A DNA stretch of 64,000 nucleotides from an uncultured bacterium (GTDB lineage: Bacteria; Fidelibacterota; Marinisomatia; Marinisomatales; Marinisomataceae). This document shows positions 20,255 through 31,864 of the stretch, piece after piece (within the stretch, counting starts at the first letter, position 1; the number at the start of each line of letters is the position of its first letter). The position numbers were made by a program, and so were the translations under genes. Location: positions 45,133 to 109,132 of the forward strand of contig CAJJCZ010000003.1 in NCBI GenBank assembly GCA_905182795.1, read 5' to 3'. The notes beneath the pieces are model-generated. The model ran no database searches. It was not told the origin of the DNA and saw only the letters and a list, made by a program, of their open reading frames with translations.

Positions 20255-22084
20255 TTATTTATCAGAAAGTCTTTCTTTCTTTTGGGTGGACTCTCTTTTT
20301 TGTTGATCAAGGTCCATTTTGCGCAGTCGCACAGAAAGCGGGGTAACTTCTACAAGTTCGTCTTCTGATATAAACTCAATAGATTGGTCTAAAGATAGTT
20401 CTCTTGGCGGCCTAACCGTTACGGTGTTGTCAGAGCCAGAGCTTCTCATATTAGAAAGCTTTTTTTCTCTTGTAATGTTTAGTGCCAGGTCGTTGGTTTT
20501 GTTTCTTTCTCCAATAACCATTCCATCATAAACCTCTGTTCCAACGCTAATAAAAAGCTCTCCCCTGTCTGCCATGTTTACGCAGGCATAGGTTGTCACT
20601 TTTCCATGTCTGTCTGCTATTAGGGCCCCCGTATTTCTTTGTGGAATTCTTCCAAACCACGGAGCGTATCCGTCAAAAAGCTTGTTCATTATTCCTGCGC
20701 CCTTTGTGTCTGTAATAAATTGACTTCTAAATCCAATTAATCCACGAGAGGGAATAGAAAACTCTAAAGAAACTCTTCCAAATCCATGATTTTGCAGGTT
20801 GGTCATTCTGCCTTTTCTGGCAGAAAGCTTTTCGGTTAAAATTCCCACCTTATCTTCGGGAACATCTAAAAACACTTTCTCCATTGGTTCCATAATTTCG
20901 CCATTTTTTTCTTGGGTAATTACTTTTGGCTTAGAGACCATAAACTCATAGCCTTCTCTTCTCATGGTTTCAATTAGAACTGCCATTTGTAGTTCTCCTC
21001 TTCCACGCACTTCATATGCATCGGTTCTTTCGGTTTTTAAAACCTGTAAAGAAACGTTGCTTAATATTTCTTCTTCTAGCCTGTCGCTAATATGTCTCGT
21101 GGTTAAATACTTTCCTTCTTTACCGGCAAAGGGGCTGTTGTTAACACAAAACAGCATTGAAACTGTGGGTTCATCAATTTCTATTCTTGGTAGGGGTTCT
21201 GGATTTTCGTTTGAGGAAACCGTGTCTCCTATGGTAATATTTTCTAGTCCGGCAACCGCAATAATGTCGCCCGACTCTAGTTTGTTTACTTTAATTTTTT
21301 TTAGTCCCTTGAACGTGTATAGAGCAGAAAACTTTTGTCCCGCTATGGTTTTTTCTTCTCCACAAAGCGAGTAGCTTTTGTTCATTTCTAGGGTTCCGTT
21401 GTTTAGTCTTCCAATTGCAATTTGACCAACATAGGGGTCGTAGTCTAGGTTGGTAATAAGAAATTGTGGGGTTTTCTCGTTATCTGCAATGGGCCCAGGG
21501 ATGCTATCTATAATTGTATTGAGTAGGGGGTCTAGTGTTTCCGAGCTGCTTTCCAGCTCTGTGTGTGCAATGCCCTCTTTGGCGTTGGTATAAATAATAG
21601 GAAACTCAATCTGTTCGTCGTTTGCGTCGAGATCAATAAACAAATCATATACCTCGCTGACAACCTCTTCGATTCTGGCGTCAGACCTATCAATCTTGTT
21701 AATCACCAGTATAATTGGAAGGTTTTTGTCTAGCGCTTTTCTTAATACAAACCTTGTTTGTGGTAGGGGGCCTTCGCTTGCGTCTACCAACAAAAGAGCT
21801 CCGTCTACCAAATTTAAACTTCTTTCTACTTCTCCGCCAAAGTCTGCGTGGCCGGGCGTATCCATAATATTAATTTTAATATCTTTATAATATACTGCTG
21901 TGTTTTTTGCGGTAATGGTAATTCCTCTTTCTTTTTCAAGGTCCCCCGAGTCCATAACCCTGTCTTGAAGCTCTTGGTGAGCTTTAAAGGTCCCACTTTG
22001 CTGTAACATTCCATCAACCAGGGTAGTTTTCCCGTGGTCTACGTGTGCTATAATAGCAATATTTCTGAAGTTGTTTTTTCTCAT
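20255..22084 (-). CDS. typA: Ribosome-associated GTPase TypA/BipA
   Basis: NIAIIAHVDHGKTTLVDGML, RGITITAKNTA, DTPGHADFGGEVER, NKIDR, GRGELQMAVLIETMRREGYEF. Confidence 0.97.
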   Translation of the reverse strand: MRKNNFRNIAIIAHVDHGKTTLVDGMLQQSGTFKAHQELQDRVMDSGDLEKERGITITAKNTAVYYKDIKINIMDTPGHADFGGEVERSLNLVDGALLLVDASEGPLPQTRFVLRKALDKNLPIILVINKIDRSDARIEEVVSEVYDLFIDLDANDEQIEFPIIYTNAKEGIAHTELESSSETLDPLLNTIIDSIPGPIADNEKTPQFLITNLDYDPYVGQIAIGRLNNGTLEMNKSYSLCGEEKTIAGQKFSALYTFKGLKKIKVNKLESGDIIAVAGLENITIGDTVSSNENPEPLPRIEIDEPTVSMLFCVNNSPFAGKEGKYLTTRHISDRLEEEILSNVSLQVLKTERTDAYEVRGRGELQMAVLIETMRREGYEFMVSKPKVITQEKNGEIMEPMEKVFLDVPEDKVGILTEKLSARKGRMTNLQNHGFGRVSLEFSIPSRGLIGFRSQFITDTKGAGIMNKLFDGYAPWFGRIPQRNTGALIADRHGKVTTYACVNMADRGELFISVGTEVYDGMVIGERNKTNDLALNITREKKLSNMRSSGSDNTVTVRPPRELSLDQSIEFISEDELVEVTPLSVRLRKMDLDQQKRESTQKKERLSDK

Positions 22085-22155
22085 TTTTGTTTAATAATGT
22101 GGTTGGAATATAAAGCTAAATATCTCTGTGTCGCATGTTTATTGTGTTCGGTTGG

Positions 22156-23022
22156 TTATACCGCCATTGGAGCTTTAATGCTTTCCATTGGGCTATAATC
22201 TAAAAGATTAAAATCTTTTGGTGTCGAGGCAACAACCTCTTCTATGGACTGAAAGTTTGGCATAGATAGTTTGGGTGCCGGCTGGGGGTTGCGCTGAATC
22301 TGCTCTTTAACCTGCTTAATGTGGTTGTAATAAATGTGGCAATCTCCGCCAGTCCAAATAAACTCCCCTGGATTTAGTTTTAATAATTTGGCCATAATAC
22401 AGGTTAGTAGGCTGTATGACGCAATATTAAATGGAACGCCTAAAAACATGTCGGCGCTTCGTTGATACATCTGACAACTTAATTCCTCATCCTGCACGTG
22501 AAATTGAAACATTGTATGGCATGGTGGAAGCGCCATTTTATCAACCTCGCCAGCGTTCCAAGCGCTTACGATATGTCTTCTGCTGTATGGGTCGCTAGAA
22601 AGACTATTTAAAACCTCTATAATTTGATCTACGTGTTGATTTTTGTCTGCCCAACTTCTCCACTGGCTTCCATATATTGGGCCCAGCTCTTTGGTGGTGT
22701 CTGTGTTTTTGTAGCCAAGATTTTTTCCCTGTTTGTCCGCATTTGCTGTCCAAATTGTTTTTTTACCAACAAGCTCTTTTCTTGTTTTTCCATAATGAAT
22801 TTCGGCAAGCCTACGCTCGTCGGTTCCTCCCTCCAAAAACCAAAGCAATTCACTTACCACGCTTCGCCATGCAAGCTTTTTTGTGGTTACCGCGGGAAAG
22901 CTGTTGCGCAAATTAAAACGTATTTGATGTCCAAAAACTCCTCTCGTACCAACCCCTGTTCTGTCTTTTCGGTCTTTTCCGTTTTCTAAAATATATTCAA
23001 GCGCACTAAGGTATTTTTTCAT
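22156..23022 (-). CDS. thyA: Thymidylate synthase
   Basis: DRTGVGTRGVFG, LPPCHTMFQFHV (catalytic Cys), QRSADMFLGVPFNIASY; start MKKYLSALEY preferred. Confidence 0.96.
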   Translation of the reverse strand: MKKYLSALEYILENGKDRKDRTGVGTRGVFGHQIRFNLRNSFPAVTTKKLAWRSVVSELLWFLEGGTDERRLAEIHYGKTRKELVGKKTIWTANADKQGKNLGYKNTDTTKELGPIYGSQWRSWADKNQHVDQIIEVLNSLSSDPYSRRHIVSAWNAGEVDKMALPPCHTMFQFHVQDEELSCQMYQRSADMFLGVPFNIASYSLLTCIMAKLLKLNPGEFIWTGGDCHIYYNHIKQVKEQIQRNPQPAPKLSMPNFQSIEEVVASTPKDFNLLDYSPMESIKAPMAV

Positions 23023-23513
23023 TGGGGGTTCCTTTTTTTCCAGATTTGAAACTCTACCGGACCGTGATTTTCTACCCAAGTTTTTTCAAAAAGCGCTTCA
23101 ATTTTTTTAAGTGGTAAAAACGTGTCGCAGCCATATTCTCCTGAAATGCGACTTAAATAAAACTCATCTATAATGTTTAGCGTTTGTTCAACAATGTTTG
23201 GGCCACCGATAATCCACATGATTGCCTCTTGATCTTTATGTTCAAGGCTTTTTATTTTTTCGGCTAGGTTGCCTTTAATATATTTGTGTGCGCCCGAATA
23301 GTCACCTTCTCGGGTGGTTACCAAGACGTTTGTTCGCTTTGGTAGTGGGCCTGGCATAAACGGGTCCTCCCATGTGGTTGATCCCATTATGACGGTATGT
23401 CCTTCCGTGTTCTTTTTAAACCACTTTAGATCTTTTGAATTTTTTGGCCAAGGCATTGTGCCCGCCTTACTCACCCCTCCAAGGTCGTCACACGCCAATA
23501 TTGCTTTAATCAT
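23019..23513 (-). CDS. folA: Dihydrofolate reductase
   Basis: AILACDDLGGVSKAGTMPWPKNSKDLKWFK, VIMGSTTW, WIIGGPNIVEQTL; overlaps thyA start by 4 nt. Confidence 0.93.
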   Translation of the reverse strand: MIKAILACDDLGGVSKAGTMPWPKNSKDLKWFKKNTEGHTVIMGSTTWEDPFMPGPLPKRTNVLVTTREGDYSGAHKYIKGNLAEKIKSLEHKDQEAIMWIIGGPNIVEQTLNIIDEFYLSRISGEYGCDTFLPLKKIEALFEKTWVENHGPVEFQIWKKRNPQ

Positions 23514-23531
23514 TGTTGCCTATCCGTTGGG

Positions 23532-26237
23532 TTATTTTTTAAGGGGGGTTCCTTTTTCGTCAATAGACCCCGCCGCCGCCTGATATACATTGTTAAAAGA
23601 AATATATTTTTTAATAGCCTTATTAACCTGGTCTAGGGTAACGCTGCTTACTTTTTTGGGATAGCTATCTACATAAGAAAGGTCTCCCCAAACACTAACT
23701 GCGCTTAGAATTCCACTTGAAAGGCCGTATGTTGTGTCAAAACCAACTTGATAAGACCCCATTAGTGTAGATTTTGTTATATCAACCTCGGCTTGTGTTA
23801 CGCCGCCCTCTGCCCATTTTTTAATTTCTCTTAGTGTTGCTTTTTCTCCTTTTGCCAACAATTCTGGTGCAAAAGTTCCTCCAACCATCCAATAGCCGTC
23901 GTTGCTATTGTCAAGGCCTGTTATAGTTGAATTGATTCCATATGTTAGTCCTTCTTTTACTCTAACAGTTTGCATTAGTCTTGCTGAAAAGTTTCCTCCC
24001 AATATGTGAGATGCAACAACAAGAGGCATGTAGTCTTCATGAAATCTGTTAATTCCCAAGGGAGTTCCAACAACAAAGTCTGTGCTTGTTTTGTCTTCCA
24101 TTGTAACATACGCCTTTCCCCCAAGCTTTTTTCCTTTTTGGGTTTCAAGTTTTTTTGAAAGGGGGGAATTTTTCCAAGCCCCAAACTCTTTTTTAATTGT
24201 ATTAGAAAGTTGTTCGTGATCAACATCTCCAACGGCAACAATAACCATTCCACCTTTACCGTAGTTTTGTTTGTGAAAGGCTTTTAGGTCTTCTGTTGTG
24301 GTTTTGTTGATATCTTTAATGGACTTGTCGTTGTCTTCTGGTGCGTTTTGATGCCCACCTGGATAAAGGTTGGTTAGCATATTATTAACTGCGCTCCCCC
24401 TTGTGCTTTCTTTTCTTTTTTTGTAACTCGTGACCATTCTTTTTTTGATTTTTTCTAAATCTTCTTCGTTAAAGACTGGAAACTGAAGCTGTTCTGACAA
24501 TAATCCAAAAACCATCTCTAGGTCGTTTGAAAGAAATTTTGCATAAAAACTAACGTTAGATTTTCCATTACCAATACTTAGTCTGGCTCCCGCTTTTTCT
24601 AACTGGTTACTAATTTCAAACTTTGTTTGTTTTGTAGTTCCTTGGTCTAACATAGAAGAAACTAGGTCTGGAACTCTTGAGTTGTTGTCGTCTGCATAAA
24701 TATCTCCACCCATAAAGCTTCCATTTATTGTAACTACACCAGACCCTCTTTTAAGCGTTAAGAGTCTTATGCCTTCGACGGGCTCGGAATCAACAACCTG
24801 TTCAGCTAAGCCGCCCTGATCTTCTTTTGAAAAATATTGTTTTTTCATCTCTACTAGTTCTTTTGCACTGGTCGCGGGTTTTCCTTCGGCTTGAGATCCG
24901 GAAACCTCTGGTATAAAATACCCTACAGTGCTTAGGTCTTCTAAGAAATACTTATTAACAATTTCTTTTATTGACTCGGCTGTCACCGAATTAACAAGGT
25001 CTTCGTATCTTGTATATAATGTCCAGTCACCGGATGCTATTGCTTCATTTAGGCTTCCCGCAACGGCCATGCTGCCATCTTGTCCAAACTTCATTGATGC
25101 AATAAGCTGGGCCTTTGCTTTAGAAACTTCTTCGTCGGTAACTCCATCTTTTTTAATGCTTTCGTATTCTGAAACAAGGGCGTCTTCAACGGTCTTGTGT
25201 TCTACTCCGGGAGCTAGGTTTGCATATACCGCAAACAAGCCCGGGTCTTTAAAAAGAGAGTCCCAAATAAAGATGTTTGTTGTTAGCCCTTTATCTGTAA
25301 TGTTTTTATAAAATCTGCTATTTTTCCCAGAAGAAAGGATTGAAGACAAAACAATAAACGACGCTGCGTCTTCGTGCGTAGCCGATGGGCTCTTGTGCGC
25401 CAACCCAACAATGCCTTGCTGTCCCGCCCTTTTTAGTGTAACCGTTCTTTGGCCTTCTTGTGCTGGCTCTGTTGTATATACTTGAGGTATTTCTTTTGTG
25501 CTCTTTCTAATTCTACCAAAATATTTTTTAATCATTGCTAACGCTTCTCCGGTTTCAAAATCTCCAACCACCGTTGCTGTTGCGTTGTTTGGCCAATAAA
25601 AGGTGTCATAAAACTCTTTTAGCCTTTCTATAGAAACATTTTCTATGTCTGCCTTCCAGCCAATTGTTGAGTGGTGATATGGATGGGCGTGGTATGCCGT
25701 TGCCCATATATGTTCATCTAAAACGCCCGAAGGGTTGTTTTGCCCTCTTTCAAATTCGTTCCTAACTACCGTCATCTCAGACTGCCTGTCTTCTTCTTTA
25801 ATATATGCATTTCTCATTCTGTCTGCCTCAATTTCTATTGCGGTTTCTAGCTCTGAGCTTGGCAGTGTTTCATAGTAGTTTGTTCTGTCTAGCCATGTGG
25901 TTGCATTCATTCGCGAACCCAAAGACTGTAAGATTTGAAAAACAGAATTTCCCTTGTCTGTATTAAACTTTTTAGAACCCTTAAACATGAGGTGTTCTAG
26001 TAGGTGTGTTGATCCTGTATAACCTATTGCTTCGTTCCTTGATCCAACTTCATATGTTACCATAAAAGTTGCTACTGGGGCGCTATGGTCTTCTTTTAAT
26101 AAAACCTTTAGTCCGTTTGATGTCATGTGATATTCTTTAATGCCACCAGACTCTTTAATGTATTCAAACCCATAGTGTTTTTCTTGAGACATTGCCGCTC
26201 CTACAATTAGTAATAATATTAGTGTTATTTTTTTCAT
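23532..26237 (-). CDS. M16 family (insulinase-like) metallopeptidase, tandem-domain, secreted
   Basis: Signal peptide; inverted zinc motif GSTHLLEHLMFKGS; second inactive-type M16 half. Confidence 0.93.
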   Translation of the reverse strand: MKKITLILLLIVGAAMSQEKHYGFEYIKESGGIKEYHMTSNGLKVLLKEDHSAPVATFMVTYEVGSRNEAIGYTGSTHLLEHLMFKGSKKFNTDKGNSVFQILQSLGSRMNATTWLDRTNYYETLPSSELETAIEIEADRMRNAYIKEEDRQSEMTVVRNEFERGQNNPSGVLDEHIWATAYHAHPYHHSTIGWKADIENVSIERLKEFYDTFYWPNNATATVVGDFETGEALAMIKKYFGRIRKSTKEIPQVYTTEPAQEGQRTVTLKRAGQQGIVGLAHKSPSATHEDAASFIVLSSILSSGKNSRFYKNITDKGLTTNIFIWDSLFKDPGLFAVYANLAPGVEHKTVEDALVSEYESIKKDGVTDEEVSKAKAQLIASMKFGQDGSMAVAGSLNEAIASGDWTLYTRYEDLVNSVTAESIKEIVNKYFLEDLSTVGYFIPEVSGSQAEGKPATSAKELVEMKKQYFSKEDQGGLAEQVVDSEPVEGIRLLTLKRGSGVVTINGSFMGGDIYADDNNSRVPDLVSSMLDQGTTKQTKFEISNQLEKAGARLSIGNGKSNVSFYAKFLSNDLEMVFGLLSEQLQFPVFNEEDLEKIKKRMVTSYKKRKESTRGSAVNNMLTNLYPGGHQNAPEDNDKSIKDINKTTTEDLKAFHKQNYGKGGMVIVAVGDVDHEQLSNTIKKEFGAWKNSPLSKKLETQKGKKLGGKAYVTMEDKTSTDFVVGTPLGINRFHEDYMPLVVASHILGGNFSARLMQTVRVKEGLTYGINSTITGLDNSNDGYWMVGGTFAPELLAKGEKATLREIKKWAEGGVTQAEVDITKSTLMGSYQVGFDTTYGLSSGILSAVSVWGDLSYVDSYPKKVSSVTLDQVNKAIKKYISFNNVYQAAAGSIDEKGTPLKK

Positions 26238-26292
26238 TTTTACCTACCTGTGTTTCTTATAATTTTTTCACAAAACCAAAAACGTTTTATTT

Positions 26293-26799
26293 TTACCTCC
26301 AAGGAATAAACCTTGGAACTTCTCTCATATAATCTACATAGTCTTGTCCAAAAATACCAACAAGGTATTCTTCTTCTCGCACTATAATTTTTGTCCAAAA
26401 AAGATATATAACCGGAACTATTAACAGGCCCCCAAAAGACCTAAAAAGTAAAAAGTAAAAAACTGGAAAGTGAAACATAATTACCGTGTATACCGGGTGT
26501 CTTATAAAGGCATATATACCTCTTTTTGAAAGCTTAATACCTCTTTCTTTTGGGGGAAGGCTAAATAAAATCCAAAACAAAATAATTATTCCCTCTAAAA
26601 ACGTAAGAAACATTAAAAGGTTAAGCCAAAAATCTGATATGCCAATTAACCTAAAATCAAAAATAATGTCCGCCCTTAACATTGTATATACCATCATTCC
26701 GGTTAAAAGCGCGCCGGGTGGACCAACGTTCCAAAGTCTGTTATAGTGTTTTGGATTAAACCATTTATGAAGATCAAGCACGGGCTTCTCTTTCACCAA
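26293..26799 (-). CDS. Isoprenylcysteine carboxyl methyltransferase/PEMT-like membrane methyltransferase
   Basis: GIYAFIRHPVYTVIMFHFPV ... REEEYLVGIFGQDYVDYMREVPRFIPW. Confidence 0.75.
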   Translation of the reverse strand: MVKEKPVLDLHKWFNPKHYNRLWNVGPPGALLTGMMVYTMLRADIIFDFRLIGISDFWLNLLMFLTFLEGIIILFWILFSLPPKERGIKLSKRGIYAFIRHPVYTVIMFHFPVFYFLLFRSFGGLLIVPVIYLFWTKIIVREEEYLVGIFGQDYVDYMREVPRFIPWR

Positions 26800-27457
26800 A
26801 AATTAAGCTTCCAATTCTAACCATTGTAGCCCCCTCTGAAATTCCTATTAAAAAATCTCCACTCATCCCCATCGAGAGGTCTTTCATTTGTTTTTCTGGT
26901 TCAACTTTTTTATTAATTTTTAGAAAAACGCGCTTTAACCTTTTGAAGGCTTCTTGTTTTTTTTCTTCGTCTTTTTCTGTGGGTCCAATGGTCATTAGCC
27001 CTTCAATTTTAATGCCAGAAAAATCAAAACATTGAATGATTTCGCTTTCGCTTTCTAGAGAAAACCCACCCTTTGTTTCTTCGTTGGTTGTGTTAACCTG
27101 GATAAGAACTCTTTGTGTTTTTTTTATTGCTGTTGCTGCTTGAGATATTTTGCGCGCGAGTCGAACAGAGTCTACTGAATCTATGGTGTCAAAAATCTGA
27201 ATTGCTCTTTTTATTTTGTTTGACTGAAGCTTACCTATAAGCCTTTTCTCTATTCCAACAACAAGGGGTGTCTCTAAAAACTTTTGTTCTGCCTCTTGAA
27301 CCTTGTTTTCACCTATAGAAATAATGCCGGCTGATATTGCGGCAGAAACCTCTTTTGGAGATCTTGTTTTTGTAACAGCAACCAACCGTATGTTCTGATT
27401 GGTTTTTTCTATTTTTTCTTTAACCGTTTTCAGGTTCTGGGTTATCTGTTGGCTCAT
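26774..27457 (-). CDS. yggS: YggS/PROSC-family PLP-binding protein
   Basis: [35 protein letters not shown], HxIGxLQSNK variant ([13 protein letters not shown]), LSMGMSGDF; start MSQQITQN likely. Confidence 0.88.
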   Translation of the reverse strand: MSQQITQNLKTVKEKIEKTNQNIRLVAVTKTRSPKEVSAAISAGIISIGENKVQEAEQKFLETPLVVGIEKRLIGKLQSNKIKRAIQIFDTIDSVDSVRLARKISQAATAIKKTQRVLIQVNTTNEETKGGFSLESESEIIQCFDFSGIKIEGLMTIGPTEKDEEKKQEAFKRLKRVFLKINKKVEPEKQMKDLSMGMSGDFLIGISEGATMVRIGSLIFGEREARA

Positions 27458-29915
27458 TTTTTGGTTCGTCTTTTGTTTTTTCTTCCTCTGATATAATTCT
27501 AGTAATAGAGGATACTTTTGTTCCTGCGCCAAGCTTAATAAGTCTAACTCCCTGCGTTGCTCTACCAATAGACCTAATTTGTGAAACGGGTAGGCGAATT
27601 AAAACGCCTTGGTCGGTAATAATCATTAGGTCGTCTGTTCCCACAACCTCTTTAATTGTTATCATTTTACCTATTTTGTCTGTTGTTTTCATTGTAAGAA
27701 CGCCCTTACCACCTCTTTTTTGTGCGCGGTATTGTATAATTTCTGTTCTTTTTCCATAGCCATTTTCCGTGGCAACCAACACAGTTCCCTCTCTTTTAAT
27801 TAACAACATTCCAACAACCTTGTCGTCTTTTGAGCTTAGAGTAATTCCCTTTACGCCCATTGTCTTTCTTCCGCTAGGCCTAATTTGTTCTTCAGAAAAT
27901 CTTATAGCTTTTCCATTTCTTGTTCCTAATAAAATGTCATTTTCTCCGTTAGAAATTCTTGCCTCAATAAGGCTGTCTCCCTCTCGAATTTCTACAGCAT
28001 ATATTCCTTTTTTTCTTGGGTTGGAGTATGCAGAAAGTTTGGTTTTTTTCACAATTCCTTTTTCTGTTGCCATAACCACAAAGTGATCGTCGTGGAAGTG
28101 GTTTTGTTTTACCCCAATAAAGGCGCTTACTTTTTCATCCGCCTCACAACCAATAAGGTTAACAATTGCTCTTCCCTTGGCTGCTCTTCCGCCCTCTGGA
28201 ATATCATAAACTTTAACCCAATAACACTTTCCTTTGTCCGTAAAAAACAAAATATAGCTGTGTGTGTTTTCTACAAACAGATGTTCTGTAAAGTCTTCGT
28301 CTCTTGAGGTTTGTCCTTGAACACCTCTTCCGCCCCTTCTTTGGCTTCTATATGTGCTAACACTGGTTCTTTTGATATATTGGTTGTGGGTTATGGTTAA
28401 AACCATATCCTCCTCTTTTATCATATCTTCCATTACAAAATCTGCAGCCTTGTCTATTATTTCAGTTCTTCTTTCTTCTCCGTATTTTTCTTTAATTTCA
28501 AGAAGCTCTTCTGTAATAATTTGCAGTCTTTTTGATTTACTGTCTAAAATTCCCTTTAGTTCTGCCATGTATTTAATAATTTCTTTGTATTCGGCGAGAA
28601 TTTTTTCTGTTTCAAGTCCGGTCAGTCTTTGTAATTTCATATCCAAAATAGCTTGGGCTTGTTTTTCAGAAAGACTGAAGCCGTTTATTAGCCCCTCTTT
28701 TGCAGCCTCTGGGTCTTTGCTTTTTTTAATAGTTTCAAGAATTTTATCTATGTTGTCTAGGGCAATTTTTAAACCCTCCAAGATGTGTGCTCTGGCCTCT
28801 GCTTTTCTTAAATCAAACTCAGTTCTTTTTACAACGATATCTTGTCTAAAAACAAGAAAAACCTCTAACAACTCTTTCAAGGACATCACTTTTGGGGCTC
28901 CGTCTACTAGCGCAAGTAAAATAATTCCAAACGTGTCTTGAAGTTGTGTTTGTTTATACAGTTGATTTAGAATAACCTCAGGAACCGCGTCTCTTTTTAT
29001 TTCAATAACGACTCTCATTCCATCTTTATCGGACTCGTCTCTAAGTTCGGCAATACCTTCTATTTTTTTATCTCTGGCTAAAAAAGCTATTTTTTCAATT
29101 AGGTTTGCTTTATTAACTTGATATGGAAGCTCTGTTAAGATAAGGGCATCTCTTCCTTTGCTGTTTGGCTCAACGTGGGCCGTTCCCCTCATTTTGACCT
29201 TACCTCTTCCTGTTTCATATGCGCTTTTTATTCCATCAAAACCTAGGGCCTTTCCCGCCGTTGGAAAGTCTGGGCCCTTTACATGTTTCATTAAATCTTC
29301 TATACTACAGCTTGGATTTTCTATTAATTCTATTAGCGCGCTAATAACCTCTGAAAGGTTGTGTGGTGGAATTTTTGTTGCCATACCAACAGCAATACCC
29401 TCTGACCCATTAACTAATAGGTTTGGAAAAACGGCTGGAAGAACAGCTGGCTCTTTTAGTGTTTCATCAAAATTGTTTGTCCAGGCAACCGTTTCTTTGT
29501 CAAGATCTCTTAGAAGTTCTCCTCCAATTTTAGACATTCTTGATTCTGTATATCTCATTGCCGCAGCCCTATCTCCATCAACAGAACCAAAGTTTCCTTG
29601 GCCTTGAACTAGCTGATGTCTCATAGAAAACTCTTGTGCCATTCTAACCATAGCATCATATATAGAACTGTCTCCATGTGGGTGATACTTACCTAAAACA
29701 TCCCCAACAACTCTGGCAGATTTTTTGTATGGTTTATTGTGATAACAGCCTAAGTCGTTCATTCCAAAAAGTATTCTTCTATGAACCGGCTTAAGCCCAT
29801 CTCTTGCATCGGGAAGCGCCCTCGCCGTAATTACAGACATTGAATAATTTAGGTAGCTTTCTTCTAGCTCCGTCAAAAGTTGTTTGTCTAATATGTTGTC
29901 TCTTCCTATGTCCAT
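27420..29915 (-). CDS. gyrA: DNA gyrase subunit A
   Basis: [67 protein letters not shown] GyrA box, acidic C-tail. Confidence 0.98.
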   Translation of the reverse strand: MDIGRDNILDKQLLTELEESYLNYSMSVITARALPDARDGLKPVHRRILFGMNDLGCYHNKPYKKSARVVGDVLGKYHPHGDSSIYDAMVRMAQEFSMRHQLVQGQGNFGSVDGDRAAAMRYTESRMSKIGGELLRDLDKETVAWTNNFDETLKEPAVLPAVFPNLLVNGSEGIAVGMATKIPPHNLSEVISALIELIENPSCSIEDLMKHVKGPDFPTAGKALGFDGIKSAYETGRGKVKMRGTAHVEPNSKGRDALILTELPYQVNKANLIEKIAFLARDKKIEGIAELRDESDKDGMRVVIEIKRDAVPEVILNQLYKQTQLQDTFGIILLALVDGAPKVMSLKELLEVFLVFRQDIVVKRTEFDLRKAEARAHILEGLKIALDNIDKILETIKKSKDPEAAKEGLINGFSLSEKQAQAILDMKLQRLTGLETEKILAEYKEIIKYMAELKGILDSKSKRLQIITEELLEIKEKYGEERRTEIIDKAADFVMEDMIKEEDMVLTITHNQYIKRTSVSTYRSQRRGGRGVQGQTSRDEDFTEHLFVENTHSYILFFTDKGKCYWVKVYDIPEGGRAAKGRAIVNLIGCEADEKVSAFIGVKQNHFHDDHFVVMATEKGIVKKTKLSAYSNPRKKGIYAVEIREGDSLIEARISNGENDILLGTRNGKAIRFSEEQIRPSGRKTMGVKGITLSSKDDKVVGMLLIKREGTVLVATENGYGKRTEIIQYRAQKRGGKGVLTMKTTDKIGKMITIKEVVGTDDLMIITDQGVLIRLPVSQIRSIGRATQGVRLIKLGAGTKVSSITRIISEEEKTKDEPKNEPTDNPEPENG

Positions 29916-29917
29916 TT

Positions 29918-31864
29918 TTATATATCTATGTTTGTAGCAAACTTAGCCTTTTCTGTTATAAATTTTCGTCTGTGTTCTACTTCTGTCCCCATCAATTCTC
30001 TAAACCTAACATTTGTTTCTTCTTCTTGGATGTGGTCAACCGTTACCTGCATTAAAGTTCTTGTTTCTGCGTTCATTGTTGTGTCCCAGAGCTGTTCTGC
30101 ATTCATTTCTCCAAGACCTTTATATCTTTGTATGTTTATTTTTGCTGTTTCATTTTCTGATTGAAGTCTTTGAATTACAACATCTCTTTCTGCGTCCGTA
30201 TAGGCATATCTCTCTTTGCGACCTTGTTTAATTTTATAAAGAGGTGGCATTGCCATATAAACAAAGCCTCCCTGTACAAGGCTTTTCATTTTTCTCCAAA
30301 AAAATGTTAACAATAAGGTTCTTATGTGGCTACCATCTACATCGGCGTCTGTCATAATTACAACCTTATGGTATCTTAATTTTTCTGGGTTAAAGCTGTG
30401 TGGGTCGTCTTCGTCTTCACCAAAACCACAGCCAAGAGCCGTAATAATTGATTGAATTTCATTATTAGCTAAAAGCTTGTCTTCTCTTGCTTTTTCAGAA
30501 TTAATAACTTTTCCCCTTAGGGGTAATATTGCTTGAGTTCTTCTATCTCTTCCTTGTTTTGCTGTACCTCCAGCAGAATCTCCCTCAACTAAAAAAATTT
30601 CACACTGTAAGGGATCTTTATTTGAGCAATCTGCCAACTTTCCCGGTAGGGTTGTTGATCCTAAACCAGATTTTTTTCTAACAAGCTCTCTTGCTTTTTT
30701 TGCAGCAATTCGAGCCCTTGCGGCTTCTGCGGCCTTTTCAATGATTCTTTTACCAACCTTAGGGTTTTGTTCTAAAAATGCCTGTATACCATCATATACA
30801 ACGTTATCTACTAACCCCTTAACTTCTCCGTTCCCAAGCTTTGTCTTCGTTTGTCCTTCAAATTGAGGTTCTTGAACCTTAATAGATAAAACAACCGTTA
30901 ATCCTTCTCTAAAATCATCCCCAGAAAGGCTAAATTTTTCATTTTTCTTTGTTTTAATTAGGTCGTTTTTATTTGCATAACTATTTAGGGCCCTTGTTAG
31001 GGCAGATCTAAACCCTGAAAGGTGAGTTCCCCCCTCTATAGTGTTAATATTATTAACAAAAGAAAAAATATTGTTGTTATAATTTGTGCTATATCTAAGA
31101 GCTAAATCAACAGGAACCTCTGTGTCTTCTTTAGAAACAACTATAACCTCGTTGTGTATTAAATCTTCTCCCCCGTCTAAATATGCAACAAAATCAGATA
31201 ATCCTCCTGGAAAACAATATTCAGCTGATGTTTCTTCAATTTCGTTTTTTAAAATTATTGATAAATTTTTATTTAAATATGCTAACTCTTTTAGCCTTCC
31301 TTTTATCGTATCTTCTTCAAAACCTCTGTGGGTAAAAATAGAGTGGTCTGGTTTAAAGGTTATGGTTGTTCCTGTTTTAGAACTTTTACCAACTTTTTCA
31401 ACCCCCGTTGTTGCGTGCCCAATTTTATATTCTTGTCTGTAGTGAAAACCATCTCTATAAACCTCTGCAATAAGATCTTCTGAAAGCGCATTTACTACAG
31501 AAACTCCCACCCCATGAAGACCCCCTGAAACTTTGTATGTGTTTTTATCAAATTTTCCACCGGCGTGTAATACTGTCATTACAACCTCAAGAGCTGGTTT
31601 TCCTTCTTCTTTATGAATTTCAACAGGAATTCCTCTTCCGTTATCTTCAATAGAAATTGTTCCATCTTGTTTAATTATTACTATTATTTCTGTACAAAAT
31701 CCAGCCAATGCTTCATCTATGCTATTATCTACAACCTCACTTACAAGATGGTGGTATCCTCTTCTACCAACGTCTCCAATATACATTGCTGGTCTTTTTC
31801 TAACCGCTTCTAATCCTTTTAATACAGATATTTTATCTGCTCCATAATTGCTTTTATTACTCAT
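29918..31864 (-). CDS. gyrB: DNA gyrase subunit B
   Basis: [79 protein letters not shown]. Confidence 0.98.
   Translation of the reverse strand: MSNKSNYGADKISVLKGLEAVRKRPAMYIGDVGRRGYHHLVSEVVDNSIDEALAGFCTEIIVIIKQDGTISIEDNGRGIPVEIHKEEGKPALEVVMTVLHAGGKFDKNTYKVSGGLHGVGVSVVNALSEDLIAEVYRDGFHYRQEYKIGHATTGVEKVGKSSKTGTTITFKPDHSIFTHRGFEEDTIKGRLKELAYLNKNLSIILKNEIEETSAEYCFPGGLSDFVAYLDGGEDLIHNEVIVVSKEDTEVPVDLALRYSTNYNNNIFSFVNNINTIEGGTHLSGFRSALTRALNSYANKNDLIKTKKNEKFSLSGDDFREGLTVVLSIKVQEPQFEGQTKTKLGNGEVKGLVDNVVYDGIQAFLEQNPKVGKRIIEKAAEAARARIAAKKARELVRKKSGLGSTTLPGKLADCSNKDPLQCEIFLVEGDSAGGTAKQGRDRRTQAILPLRGKVINSEKAREDKLLANNEIQSIITALGCGFGEDEDDPHSFNPEKLRYHKVVIMTDADVDGSHIRTLLLTFFWRKMKSLVQGGFVYMAMPPLYKIKQGRKERYAYTDAERDVVIQRLQSENETAKINIQRYKGLGEMNAEQLWDTTMNAETRTLMQVTVDHIQEEETNVRFRELMGTEVEHRRKFITEKAKFATNIDI

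Noticed and set aside
20964-21374. 136-aa plus-strand ORF antisense to typA
   Set aside because: Shadow ORF; the opposite strand has an unmistakable TypA.
22085-22155. Possible small RNA in the gap between typA and thyA
   Set aside because: Only about 70 nt, no convincing hairpin or terminator seen.
22494-22504. GCACGTGAAAT resembling a parS half-site
   Set aside because: Only partly palindromic and explained by the conserved ThyA codons FHVQ; far from the mnmG sites.
24928-25311. 127-aa plus-strand ORF antisense to the M16 peptidase
   Set aside because: Shadow ORF within a well-supported coding region.
28354-28941. 195-aa plus-strand ORF antisense to gyrA
   Set aside because: Hydrophobic, Ser-rich shadow translation inside a highly conserved gyrA; no recognisable domain.
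29158-29607. 149-aa plus-strand ORF antisense to gyrA
   Set aside because: Shadow ORF of the conserved GyrA N-terminal region.
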